Source of the DNA: DATKUC01 sp964553615
GTDB lineage: Bacteria > Spirochaetota > Spirochaetia > DSM-27196 > DATKUC01
DNA length: 64,000 bases
Reading direction: 5' to 3'
Assembly: GCA_964553615.1 (NCBI GenBank)
Contig: CAZKMA010000002.1
Location: forward strand, 99,527-163,526
Positions within the stretch are counted from its first letter, which is position 1, and each line of letters begins with the position of its first letter. Below are positions 41,790 to 49,225 of the stretch, in pieces. The position numbers were made by a program, and so were the translations under genes. Below the pieces are notes generated by a model. That model had not been told where the DNA came from. It ran no database searches and was given only the letters and a program-made list of their open reading frames with translations.

Positions 41790-42429
41790 CCTTTACCTGA
41801 TACAGTGAATCGGGATCAGAGATCCACCGATTCCCGTTTATCAGGAAATTGTACGTATATACCTGCCCCCTCTTCAGGGGAACCGAAATCTCCCAGATCC
41901 CGTTGTCGCGATCCTCTTTGAGTTCGTAGGAAGTCGGCTGCCAATCGTTGAAGTCTCCAACCAGCGCAACCTGCGAGGCCTCGGGAGCGGCCAGCCGGAA
42001 TGTCACAACTATCGTATCGGGGGAAACAGTAACCGCATTGCCGGCAGAGGAACGTGCATACCCGAGTCCGAGCATGAAGCCCGCAACCAGGACCAGCATA
42101 GGCACTGCAACCTGGAGGGCACGTAACCAGACACGCGGGAGGCTGTGTGCACGGGGTATCCTGCGCTCTCCGGTGTTCCGACTGCGTTCACCGGATCCGA
42201 GAGTTTCTCGTTCAATGAACGCCATTATCCTGCCGGTAAGATCCGGATGAGCCTGAAGCGAACCGAAACTGCCACCACTCTCTCTTCGCATGAACGGCAG
42301 ATACGGCAAGATCTCGCGATAGCCCGCAGGGTCAGCCTGTTTCAGCGATTCAAGCTCCGCCAGCTCGTGCTCGCCGAGCGTCGAACCATTGAGCCATCGC
42401 CTGAGAATTTCGCGCCACGTCTCATTCAT
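41752..42429 (-). CDS. probable membrane anti-sigma factor with a C-terminal CBM48/AMPK-type glycogen-binding domain
   Basis: A 225-residue protein. Residues 1-~100 are a cytoplasmic helical region, one membrane helix follows (~105-125, LQVAVPMLVLVAGFMLGLGY), and the outer part (~135-225) matches the AMPK/isoamylase N-terminal carbohydrate-binding fold: VALVGDFNDWQPTSYELKED, then IWEISVPLKRGQVYTYNFLI and NGNRWISDPDS. The gene follows the ECF sigma factor by 79 nt, the usual place of an anti-sigma gene. Anti-sigma function is inferred from position and topology; no zinc-finger HxxxCxxC motif is present. Confidence 0.72.
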   Translation of the reverse strand: MNETWREILRRWLNGSTLGEHELAELESLKQADPAGYREILPYLPFMRRESGGSFGSLQAHPDLTGRIMAFIERETLGSGERSRNTGERRIPRAHSLPRVWLRALQVAVPMLVLVAGFMLGLGYARSSAGNAVTVSPDTIVVTFRLAAPEASQVALVGDFNDWQPTSYELKEDRDNGIWEISVPLKRGQVYTYNFLINGNRWISDPDSLYQVKDGFGGEKSVIQL

Positions 42430-42508
42430 TTCCTGTTCCTATGGTTATATACTACCATGAGGTCACCGCGGTTGCATCCCTGGCGAATCAATATCCTTCG
42501 CTCCGTTC

Positions 42509-43093
42509 TCACAATGCCCCATCCGGCCCAAGCAGCTTCTTGAGCTTCTTGCGGGCACGAAATAGCCGGGACTTTACATTCTCTGTCGACAGGTGCAGCG
42601 CCTCCGCGGTCTCATCGATTGAAAGTTCCTGAAAATAGTAGAGCAGCACGACATCCCGGATCTTCCCGGGTAACCGGGCCACTGCATTTCTGACCGCGCC
42701 GCGTTGTTGTGCCTGGGCAAACTCCTCTTCCGGCGCAATCTGATGTCGGTCCGGCTGCTGGTCGAGGCCGATCGTGTCCGCGCTTACAGTGGCGGTGTCG
42801 CGGACAACAACTGGTCGCTTCCGATATGTCTTGAGATAGTTGATGGCTATCGAATAGAGCCACGGGAGAAACCTTCGGTCCACAGAGAATGAGCCCAGTG
42901 CGCGAAATGCACGAAGAAAGATCTCCTGAGTTGCGTCCTCGGCGTCTCCGCGGTTTCGGAGGTAGGATATTGAAAGTGAGTAAATTGGACCGTGATACCG
43001 TTCAACAATACCCCGGAACGCGTGAGAGTCTCCCCCCAGTACGTCCAGGATAGCGTCCGCATCCTCCCGGTCGCTTTCGCCATGTTCGGCCAT
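42509..43093 (-). CDS. ECF-type RNA polymerase sigma factor
   Basis: A 194-residue sigma70-family regulator. Region 2 spans YHGPIYSLSISYLRNRGDAE with DATQEIFLRAFR after it, and region 4 is SIDETAEALHLSTENVKSRL followed by FRARKKLKKLL. It would redirect polymerase to envelope genes when released by its partner. I chose ATG 43093 since a TATATT box lies 7 nt upstream (predicting a leaderless mRNA); a TTG at 43126 would place this box inside the gene. The next four genes are co-oriented and three of the four junctions overlap. Confidence 0.93.
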   Translation of the reverse strand: MAEHGESDREDADAILDVLGGDSHAFRGIVERYHGPIYSLSISYLRNRGDAEDATQEIFLRAFRALGSFSVDRRFLPWLYSIAINYLKTYRKRPVVVRDTATVSADTIGLDQQPDRHQIAPEEEFAQAQQRGAVRNAVARLPGKIRDVVLLYYFQELSIDETAEALHLSTENVKSRLFRARKKLKKLLGPDGAL

Positions 43094-43100
43094 CCCGTTC

Positions 43101-43106
43101 AATATA
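43101..43106 (-). promoter_or_regulatory. -10-like box 7 nt before the sigma factor ATG
   Basis: TATATT on the minus strand ends 7 nt before the start codon. No convincing -35 box was found at 16-18 nt, so an alternative sigma factor or autoregulation is possible. Confidence 0.35.
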
Positions 43107-43142
43107 TCACGGGCTTCGCATCCCAACGGTGGACAAAAGCTA

Positions 43143-43694
43143 CTACGGGTTCTTCATACCGTGATGCCGCAACTGTTCGATGGCTTCGACAATGATCTGC
43201 GCTATCTCGTCCGGACTCAGGTGTTCGGTATTTACAATTAAATCAACGAATTCGTATTGATTGTTATCTATGTTGTACAACCGCTGATAGCGGTCGTGAT
43301 CGCTCTGATCGCGGGCAAGAGTGTCACTCAGAACGTCCTCGGGTCGTCCACCTTCACGCTTCTGTATTCGGCCGGCCCGGACTTCAAGTGGCGCTGTAAG
43401 ATAGATCTTCAGACTGGCATCATCGAGCAACCAGACCGCAAGCCGGGACCCGAGCACACAATTGCCGGCGGCCTGTGCCATTTCCACCTGCCGACGATCG
43501 AGATACAGGTCCCAGCTCGAGTCTTTATCCGCCAGCCTGCACAGCTCCTTGAAGTCCATTTTCCGTTCGTCCGCAATTGAGTGAAAGGTGTAGTTGATCA
43601 TTTTGAACCCAAGGCGATCCGCGACGAGTCGGCTGACCGTTGAATTACCGCAGCCGCTCTTCCCTGAAATTGCAACTTTCAAAGGCTTTTCCAT
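43143..43694 (-). CDS. cytidylate-kinase-like P-loop protein with Asn in place of the Walker A lysine
   Basis: A 183-residue protein of the short (archaeal/spirochaete) CMP-kinase type. It starts VAISGKSGCGNSTVSRLVAD: the P-loop reads GKSGCGNST, with Asn where Lys is expected. Later segments resemble the family (CVLGSRLAVWLLDDASLKIY, RAGRIQKREG). I recall the GN(S/T)T variant from other spirochaete homologues, so it may be a lineage trait, not damage. It follows yicC by 13 nt. Whether it still phosphorylates CMP is open. Confidence 0.8.
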   Translation of the reverse strand: MEKPLKVAISGKSGCGNSTVSRLVADRLGFKMINYTFHSIADERKMDFKELCRLADKDSSWDLYLDRRQVEMAQAAGNCVLGSRLAVWLLDDASLKIYLTAPLEVRAGRIQKREGGRPEDVLSDTLARDQSDHDRYQRLYNIDNNQYEFVDLIVNTEHLSPDEIAQIIVEAIEQLRHHGMKNP

Positions 43695-43707
43695 GCGCCC
43701 GTCCGAC

Positions 43708-44583
43708 CTACTCGACGTTCCGAAGCTGCTCACGAACATTCTCCAGAGCATCTTTCACTTCAATTGCCGCCTGGTTGATCTCTATCATTATGCTCTTCGA
43801 TCCAGTCGTGTTGATCTCCCGGTTCAGCTCCTGACAGACAAAATCCAGTTTCTTTCCGATTCCCCTGCCGGCAGTGTTACTCTCGATTGTCTGGAGAAAG
43901 CTCGAAAGATGCGTGCGCATGCGCACCAGCTCCTCGTTTATCGAGTATCTGACAAGGAGGACGGCTGTCTCGGCGTAGAGCCGATTCTCGTCCACCGCAT
44001 TGCCCATGACTTCCTGAAACCGTTCGCGCAATCCACTCTTGATCTGTTCTTCAAGTCCGGGTGCGTGTGCTTCGATGACCGCTACCTGCCGCTCGATCCG
44101 CGAAATCTGGTCCCGGATATCTGCGAGCGTTGAAGCCCCCTCCCGGGCCCGGCTTGCATCGAACTCGGCGAAGGTCGATTCAAGAAGCGGCTGCAGAAGC
44201 TCCCAGTATTCCTCGATGTCCCTTCGCTTTTCCACCGAGAACACACCCTCGAGCTGCAGAAGATGGGAAAGGGTAACCCCTTCCTTCACGTCAGCCAGCG
44301 CCGCAAGCTCGTGCAGTGCCGTCAGGTAGCCGTTCACCGTGCCGCGATCAAGCGATACCCGGACAGATTCCTGCAGATCGCGTATCTTCACATAAACATC
44401 CACTCTGCCGCGGTTGACCCTCTCTGAAAGGTACTCCCGCACTCGCTGTTCGAGCGGGCTTATTATCGGCGGAAGATTTACCGATATGTCCAGGTATCGG
44501 TTATTGTACGACTTGATCTCGAGCGAGAGCTGAATCCGTTCGTCCTGATACTCACCGTATCCGAATCCAGTCATGCTCTTCAT
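43708..44583 (-). CDS. YicC-family protein (endoribonuclease YicC type)
   Basis: A 291-residue protein. MKSMTGFGYGEYQDERIQLS at the N-terminus is the YicC signature, and the C-terminus has KLDFVCQELNREINTTGSKS, also diagnostic, followed by an EVKDALENVREQLRNVE helix. YicC proteins act as endoribonucleases in E. coli. The ATG overlaps the murC stop (ATGA), which fixes the start and couples the two genes. Confidence 0.93.
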   Translation of the reverse strand: MKSMTGFGYGEYQDERIQLSLEIKSYNNRYLDISVNLPPIISPLEQRVREYLSERVNRGRVDVYVKIRDLQESVRVSLDRGTVNGYLTALHELAALADVKEGVTLSHLLQLEGVFSVEKRRDIEEYWELLQPLLESTFAEFDASRAREGASTLADIRDQISRIERQVAVIEAHAPGLEEQIKSGLRERFQEVMGNAVDENRLYAETAVLLVRYSINEELVRMRTHLSSFLQTIESNTAGRGIGKKLDFVCQELNREINTTGSKSIMIEINQAAIEVKDALENVREQLRNVE

Positions 44584-46043
44584 CGTGCAACCCCCGTCTT
44601 CTTTCGGCTCAAGGCAGAGAATACCGCGCGGCCAAGTCTCCAATTATCACCGGCGCCCATGGTCACAAAGATATCTCCCGGCTTCAACTCCTGCAGGACA
44701 TCCTCCTCGGCATCGAGCACCTCGGCAAAGTATCTGACATCCGGGTGATTGTTCCGGATTGCGTTCGCCAGATCTTCGCCGGTGACAGATCCCTGTTTTT
44801 CACGAGCGGAGGCGTAGATCCGGTGAGTAATGACCACGTCTGCATCCGTGAACGCCCGGGCGAACGCGGGAAGAAGAGCCGCGGTACGCGAATAGGTGTG
44901 AGACATGAAGTCGACCACGATTCGTCTCCCGGGGAAAAAAGACGCAATTCCAGACAGTGTCTTTTCAATTGCGGTCGGGTGATGCGCGTAGTCGTCCATG
45001 ATCATGACCCCGCCGACTTCCCCGATGATCTCACTTCGGCGCGTCGAGCCGCGGAAAGCAGCAAGAGCACGGCCGACGCCCTTTTCGAAACCGTCCGCAG
45101 TGACCGGTTGAATATCCAGGTCCGCCATGGTCTTCTGGACGAGGGCGAGCGCGGCGGTTGCATTCAGTACGTTGTGCCGGCCGGGTATATGCAGCGACAG
45201 CTGATCTGCGAATGACCGGACCCGGAAACTGATTTCTCCGGAGCGTTCCCGGATATCTTCAACATGGTAAGGCCCTTCGGCGGCGATCCCGTACGGGACC
45301 AGATCAATATCGTGCCGGCTTTTCCGGACTCTGTCCGCCACTTCGACCGCCCCCGCGTCGTCGGCGCAGTAGATGAGTGAACCACCAGGGGAAAGACGCC
45401 CGACATATTCGCCGAATGCAGCAAAGATGTCTTCGAGATCGCGGAAATAGTCGAGATGATCCGCCTCGACGCTGGTCATGATGATGTTGCGTGGGGAAAA
45501 GTGAAGGAAATGTCGCCGGTATTCGCAGGTTTCCGCCAGAAAGAAGCGATCTCCCTGGAAGAGCGTCGACCTGCCCTGGAATCCCGAGACGGCGCTTCCG
45601 GCGAGTACAATCCCGGGAAACCCGAGTTCCTTCACCATCATACCGGCCATTGCGGTAGTCGTGGTCTTTCCATGAACTCCGCTTATCCCGCCGGACGGCA
45701 TCCGTCGGGAGAGAACGCCAAGTGCAACATTGTACCCGACAAGAGGGATGCCCAGCTCGGACGCACGGAGAAGCTCGACGTGGTCGGCGGGATTGTACGC
45801 TGCCGAATATATGACAATGCCGCTGCCTGAGGGAACATTTTCCGCGCGAAATCCTTCGGCGAACGGTACACCCACGCTCCGGAGGACTTCATCAGTGTAG
45901 AAGTGTTCGGCAGTATCGGACCCGGATACGTCTGCACCCATCCGGACCAGGATTTCGGCAAGTGCACTCATGCCGGTGCCCTTGATGCCAACCATGTAGA
46001 CCGGATATCCAGCAAGCGTCTCCGGGAAAGCGGTGTCGGACAT
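44580..46043 (-). CDS. murC: UDP-N-acetylmuramate--L-alanine ligase
   Basis: A 487-residue ATP-dependent ligase that adds L-Ala to UDP-MurNAc in peptidoglycan synthesis. The N-terminal YMVGIKGTGMSALAEILVRM is the MurC-type Rossmann motif, the ATP loop is GVHGKTTTTAM, and MIMDDYAHHPTAIEKTL is the conserved Mur ligase motif. ATG 46043 lies 6 nt after a TATTAT box (46050-46055), so the message should be leaderless. The long frame up to 46340 crosses the divergent ppiC gene and is not credible. Confidence 0.95.
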   Translation of the reverse strand: MSDTAFPETLAGYPVYMVGIKGTGMSALAEILVRMGADVSGSDTAEHFYTDEVLRSVGVPFAEGFRAENVPSGSGIVIYSAAYNPADHVELLRASELGIPLVGYNVALGVLSRRMPSGGISGVHGKTTTTAMAGMMVKELGFPGIVLAGSAVSGFQGRSTLFQGDRFFLAETCEYRRHFLHFSPRNIIMTSVEADHLDYFRDLEDIFAAFGEYVGRLSPGGSLIYCADDAGAVEVADRVRKSRHDIDLVPYGIAAEGPYHVEDIRERSGEISFRVRSFADQLSLHIPGRHNVLNATAALALVQKTMADLDIQPVTADGFEKGVGRALAAFRGSTRRSEIIGEVGGVMIMDDYAHHPTAIEKTLSGIASFFPGRRIVVDFMSHTYSRTAALLPAFARAFTDADVVITHRIYASAREKQGSVTGEDLANAIRNNHPDVRYFAEVLDAEEDVLQELKPGDIFVTMGAGDNWRLGRAVFSALSRKKTGVAR

Positions 46044-46049
46044 GGGGCA

Positions 46050-46078
46050 ATAATAGTGAAATGGGACCATCTTTGCAA
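46050..46078 (-). promoter_or_regulatory. murC promoter, leaderless geometry
   Basis: On the minus strand TTGCAA (46073-46078) and TATTAT (46050-46055) have 17-nt spacing. The ATG is 6 nt after the -10 box and no SD is present. Confidence 0.6.
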
Positions 46079-46127
46079 TCCAAGCAGGTCGAGGCAGTGC
46101 CGAAGGCAATGACAGCGGCGCAGGCAC

Positions 46128-46156
46128 TTTCCATTCACGGCGAAATTGCGTATAAG
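46128..46156 (+). promoter_or_regulatory. ppiC promoter, leaderless geometry
   Basis: TTTCCA (46128-46133) and TATAAG (46151-46156) have 17-nt spacing. The ATG is 7 nt after the -10 box and no SD is present. Confidence 0.5.
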
Positions 46157-46163
46157 ATGAATC

Positions 46164-46442
46164 ATGGAATGGAAAGCAAGTCATATTCTGGTCAAGGATC
46201 GGAATCAGGCACAGGAACTGCTGAAGCGGCTGAAACAGGGTGCGAACTTCGAAGGACTGGCGCGGGAGTACTCGACCTGCCCAAGTAAATCCCACGGCGG
46301 CGACCTCGGATGGTTCGGTCCCGGGAAAATGGTACGGCAATTCGAAGACGCGCTGAAACGGATCGGCGTCGGATCACTGAGCGACGTAGTGTCCACGCAG
46401 TTCGGTTACCACATTATCAAGAAGACCGGAAAACGCGACTGA
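46164..46442 (+). CDS. ppiC: parvulin-type peptidyl-prolyl cis-trans isomerase, cytoplasmic
   Basis: A 92-residue single-domain parvulin, the size of E. coli PpiC (Par10). Family signatures are ASHILVKDRNQAQELLKRLK, YSTCPSKSHGGDLGWFGPGK and QFGYHIIKK. It isomerises Xaa-Pro bonds, has no signal peptide and is therefore cytoplasmic. The gene is divergent from murC and converges on rsmE with a 12-nt gap. Confidence 0.95.
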   Translation: MEWKASHILVKDRNQAQELLKRLKQGANFEGLAREYSTCPSKSHGGDLGWFGPGKMVRQFEDALKRIGVGSLSDVVSTQFGYHIIKKTGKRD

Positions 46443-46454
46443 AAATACCGACTG

Positions 46455-47183
46455 CTAAATGAGACCCATGCCTGCCAGAACCAGAGTTATTCCCGCGGTG
46501 CAGGCGGTCTCAGTTCGAAGCGTACGACTGCCAATGACTGCCGGGGTAAAGCCTGCGGACATGAACGCGTCCCGTTCCCTGTCCGACCACCCCCGCTCGG
46601 ATCCGATTGCGAGTATCGACGATGCCTCCGGGTAGGAAAGTCGTTGCGCGCCGGGAAGACCTTCGACATTGTCCAGAAATACCCGGTTCATCGGCCCGGC
46701 AGAGAATGTAGCCTCAATAACGGCGTTTGCGCCTGCAAACCGTTCGACGACAGGCAGGACCGTTGTTCGCGCCTGCTCGGCACCTTCAACAAGATAGCGG
46801 GTCCAGTCCTCGGTTTCCCACATCCGTGTGTCCTGATACGAACGCTCACCGAGATCCGTCCCGACGAACCAGATACGCTCAACACCGAGCGTGGTCAGAT
46901 CCTTCAGAAGCCTGCGGATGACTATCGGACGCGGATGGCCGACAATGATGGTGAGCGGATGGGGTGGCAGAGGCGGATCCGGAAGATCAAAATCGAGCTC
47001 TACGGCACCGGTCTCTGCATCTATTGAGCGGATTATCGCTGAGCCACTGTTACCATCAACAACGCCCGCACGCAGGGAATCGCCAACATGAGCACGCAGC
47101 ACTCTGGTCACATGGACTGCCCGCGGATCTTTGCCGGGCAACGGACGAGTCAACTCCTGCGGTCGAAAGAGAATGAGATTCAT
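46455..47183 (-). CDS. rsmE: 16S rRNA (uracil-1498-N3)-methyltransferase
   Basis: A 242-residue SPOUT-class methyltransferase that modifies U1498 of 16S rRNA. The C-terminal SAM-binding knot shows ILAIGSERGWSDRERDAF and VIGSRTLRTETA, both RsmE signatures, and the N-terminal PUA-like part has VHVTRVLRAHVGD. The start overlaps the TetR stop by 4 nt. Confidence 0.95.
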   Translation of the reverse strand: MNLILFRPQELTRPLPGKDPRAVHVTRVLRAHVGDSLRAGVVDGNSGSAIIRSIDAETGAVELDFDLPDPPLPPHPLTIIVGHPRPIVIRRLLKDLTTLGVERIWFVGTDLGERSYQDTRMWETEDWTRYLVEGAEQARTTVLPVVERFAGANAVIEATFSAGPMNRVFLDNVEGLPGAQRLSYPEASSILAIGSERGWSDRERDAFMSAGFTPAVIGSRTLRTETACTAGITLVLAGMGLI

Positions 47184-47773
47184 CGGGTCAGATATCGCGA
47201 AACATCGTCCAGGGGAACCTGCTCCGTGCTCAGCAGGCTCTGCAGGAGAAAACCGTCAATTGTTGAAACGATAATCCGCGCGAGAGTTGCAAACTCGGCA
47301 TTCGGAGGGAGGATCTTCTTCAGGCCCTGTTCAACCAGCTCCCTCCAGCGCCGGTACTCCTGGCTGAAACGTTCCCGCAAAGATGTGTCCGCCGTCAGCG
47401 CTTCCTGGATGAGATAGACATGAATCTGCGACCGCTTCTCGGAGGTCAGGAGCAGGTCGTAGACCATCCTGAGGACGCGCTCCGGCGGGAGGCTTCCGGC
47501 GGTGTTGTTGACCCAGCGGAATATCTTCTCGGTAATATGGCTCATGTGGCGTTCGCTGATATCGAACACCAGATCGCCCTTGCTCGGGTAGTGATAGAAA
47601 AGCGTGCCCTTGCTAATGTCCGCCTCGGATGCGATATCGGCGAGCGACGTGTTGGAAACACCGTTTGCAATCATGAGCCGTGCCGCGGCCTGGAGAATCC
47701 GTTCCCGTGTTTCGCGGGAATGTACGTCACGAGGCTTTCTGTCAGATCGGATTCTTCGTGAACGCTGTGACAT
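47180..47773 (-). CDS. TetR-family transcriptional regulator
   Basis: A 197-residue repressor-type protein. The helix-turn-helix is ILQAAARLMIANGVSNTSLA followed by DIASEADISKGTLFYHYPSK. The C-terminal ligand domain is variable. ATG 47773 follows AGGGAG at 6 nt. An inverted repeat at 47809-47840 in the divergent region is a candidate operator, so the divergent permease gene is a likely target. Confidence 0.93.
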   Translation of the reverse strand: MSQRSRRIRSDRKPRDVHSRETRERILQAAARLMIANGVSNTSLADIASEADISKGTLFYHYPSKGDLVFDISERHMSHITEKIFRWVNNTAGSLPPERVLRMVYDLLLTSEKRSQIHVYLIQEALTADTSLRERFSQEYRRWRELVEQGLKKILPPNAEFATLARIIVSTIDGFLLQSLLSTEQVPLDDVSRYLTR

Positions 47774-47808
47774 GGACGACTCCCTGAATCCAGATACCCC
47801 AACACTTT

Positions 47809-47840
47809 CGTGTAGCCTGCACGTTCGTGAGGACTACACG
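47809..47840. promoter_or_regulatory. candidate TetR operator
   Basis: CGTGTAG-CCT and AGGA-CTACACG form a near-perfect inverted repeat, 36 nt upstream of tetR in the divergent tetR/permease region. A related half-site, TACACG, recurs at 47879-47884. Confidence 0.4.
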
Positions 47841-47914
47841 CTCCTGTTGCCTGGTCGGCCAGCGACCGACATTCACTATACACGACGCGCATCGGAATTG
47901 TCCACACATCCGGT

Positions 47915-47920
47915 TATAAT
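47915..47920 (+). promoter_or_regulatory. perfect -10 box 6 nt before the permease ATG
   Basis: TATAAT ends 6 nt before ATG 47927. No -35 box was found at normal spacing, and the GAGG lies too close to the ATG to be a normal SD. Confidence 0.45.
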
Positions 47921-47926
47921 GAGGCA

Positions 47927-49207
47927 ATGAATAGCGAGTCATTTGTCGCACTTACAGTCGTTGCCGGCTCCTTGATAGTTCCTGCAGCGGTGGCAGTTGC
48001 AGTCCGACGAACGGTAGTGCACCGTACGGTGCACGGTACGGCTCACCGTACGNNNNNNNNNNNNNNNNNNNNNNNNNNNNNNNNNNNNNNNNNNNNNNNN
48101 NNNNNNNNNNNNNNNNNNNNNNNNNNNNNNNNNNNNNNNNNNNNNNNNNNNNGTACGGCTCACCGTACGACAGCGCTGCTCTGTTACCTTCTCGGGCTTT
48201 CAATAGGCATCGTCGTCCCGCCCCTGCGCAACTACCTGAGTGTCCAGAACGCAATGATCAGTCTCATGGTCGTCCTCGCAATCCCGCTCCTCACGGTGCC
48301 GATTCCGATCCGCGTAGCAGCGCGTGCTGTCCCCGGCGTGGCAATGGCGTTCTTGTTTGCGGTCGGATCGGTCATCATCGGTTCGATTGTGGTTTTCCTC
48401 ATGGTGCGTCCGGCAATGGCCCACGCGCCGCAGATTGCCGGGCTCACCGCGGCCGCATTCATCGGGGGAGAACCGAGTCTCGACCGGCTTCATCAGGCCA
48501 TCCGGGCAGGGGAATCGGTATACGAGACGGTGCGGTCGGGTCTCCGGATCGTCGTGCCGGTTTATACCGTCGTCATGCTCATTGCGGGTCCCCGGATTTT
48601 CGGGAAGATCCTTGAATCCCGCGGAAGCTGGTCGAAGGAGGATGAGTGGACTGCACCGGCTGAGAGTGAACGGGCGGCGAGTCAACTGAAGATGGAGGCG
48701 CTTCCCGGCCTCGGAGCCGCGACACTCATTGCCGGCACCGCACTGGGTTTGAGCCTCCTGTTTCCGCCGGTCTATACGCCGGTCGTGGTTATGGCGGCCG
48801 TTGTTCTGATCGGGTTCCTGCTTTCCGCAGTTCCGCAGATGCGTCGCCTGGAGAGCTCCACGTGGATAGGCGAATATGCGGTACTCGTATTCGCCTTCGT
48901 GTCCGGATCGCTCACCAACCTTGCCTCTCTTCAGGCAACCTCTCTATTGGTCACCGCATCCGCGCTTGGGCTCGTGGTTGTTGCCGTTGTTTTTCAGACG
49001 CTGTTATGCAACCGTGCCGGAATCGGCGCCCGGACCATGATGACTGCATCGATTGCGACAATAGCCTCCCCCGCCTTCGTGCTCCTGATCGCGGCGCAGG
49101 GAGGGAGCCGGAGGCTCATCGCGCCGGGCGTGGCGATTGGCCTCGTGACCTATGCCGTCGGACCTCCCCTTGCAGCAATTGTGGTATCGCTCTTCTCAGG
49201 CGTCTGA
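47927..49207 (+). CDS. DUF819-like multi-pass membrane protein, interrupted by an assembly gap
   Basis: A membrane protein of about 390 known residues plus an N-gap. It has about ten hydrophobic helices. ALLCYLLGLSIGIVVPPLRN, GLTAAAFIGGEPSLDRLHQA and the closing VTYAVGPPLAAIVVSLFSGV resemble DUF819-type permeases. Between helix 1 and helix 2 the sequence turns into a repetitive HRT-VHGTAHRT stretch that enters the gap on both sides. The frame is open on each side but continuity across the gap is unproven. Substrate unknown. Confidence 0.65.
   Translation: MNSESFVALTVVAGSLIVPAAVAVAVRRTVVHRTVHGTAHRTXXXXXXXXXXXXXXXXXXXXXXXXXXXXXXXXXXTAHRTTALLCYLLGLSIGIVVPPLRNYLSVQNAMISLMVVLAIPLLTVPIPIRVAARAVPGVAMAFLFAVGSVIIGSIVVFLMVRPAMAHAPQIAGLTAAAFIGGEPSLDRLHQAIRAGESVYETVRSGLRIVVPVYTVVMLIAGPRIFGKILESRGSWSKEDEWTAPAESERAASQLKMEALPGLGAATLIAGTALGLSLLFPPVYTPVVVMAAVVLIGFLLSAVPQMRRLESSTWIGEYAVLVFAFVSGSLTNLASLQATSLLVTASALGLVVVAVVFQTLLCNRAGIGARTMMTASIATIASPAFVLLIAAQGGSRRLIAPGVAIGLVTYAVGPPLAAIVVSLFSGV
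48023..48169. repeat. 12-bp-unit tandem repeat flanking the assembly gap
   Basis: Units of the type GTACGGCTCACC and GTACGGTGCACG run up to the gap from the left, and GTACGGCTCACCGTACG occurs again directly to its right. Each unit is a partial palindrome and encodes His-Arg-Thr-(Val/Ala). The array probably caused the gap. Confidence 0.7.
48053..48152. other. assembly gap (100 N)
   Basis: Exactly 100 N, the usual placeholder for a gap of unknown length. True sequence and length are not known. Confidence 0.99.
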
Positions 49208-49225
49208 TCCCCACCCGCAGATGCA

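Noticed and set aside
46044..46340. N-terminal extension of murC by up to 99 codons
   Set aside because: It would run through the murC promoter and the divergent ppiC gene; MurC homology begins at ATG 46043.
48053..48152. Break in the permease gene as a biological insertion or pseudogene
   Set aside because: Exactly 100 N is an assembly placeholder; both flanks are in frame, so no disruption can be claimed.
48023..48169. CRISPR array
   Set aside because: The repeat units are 12 bp, contiguous, coding and without spacers; no cas genes are nearby.
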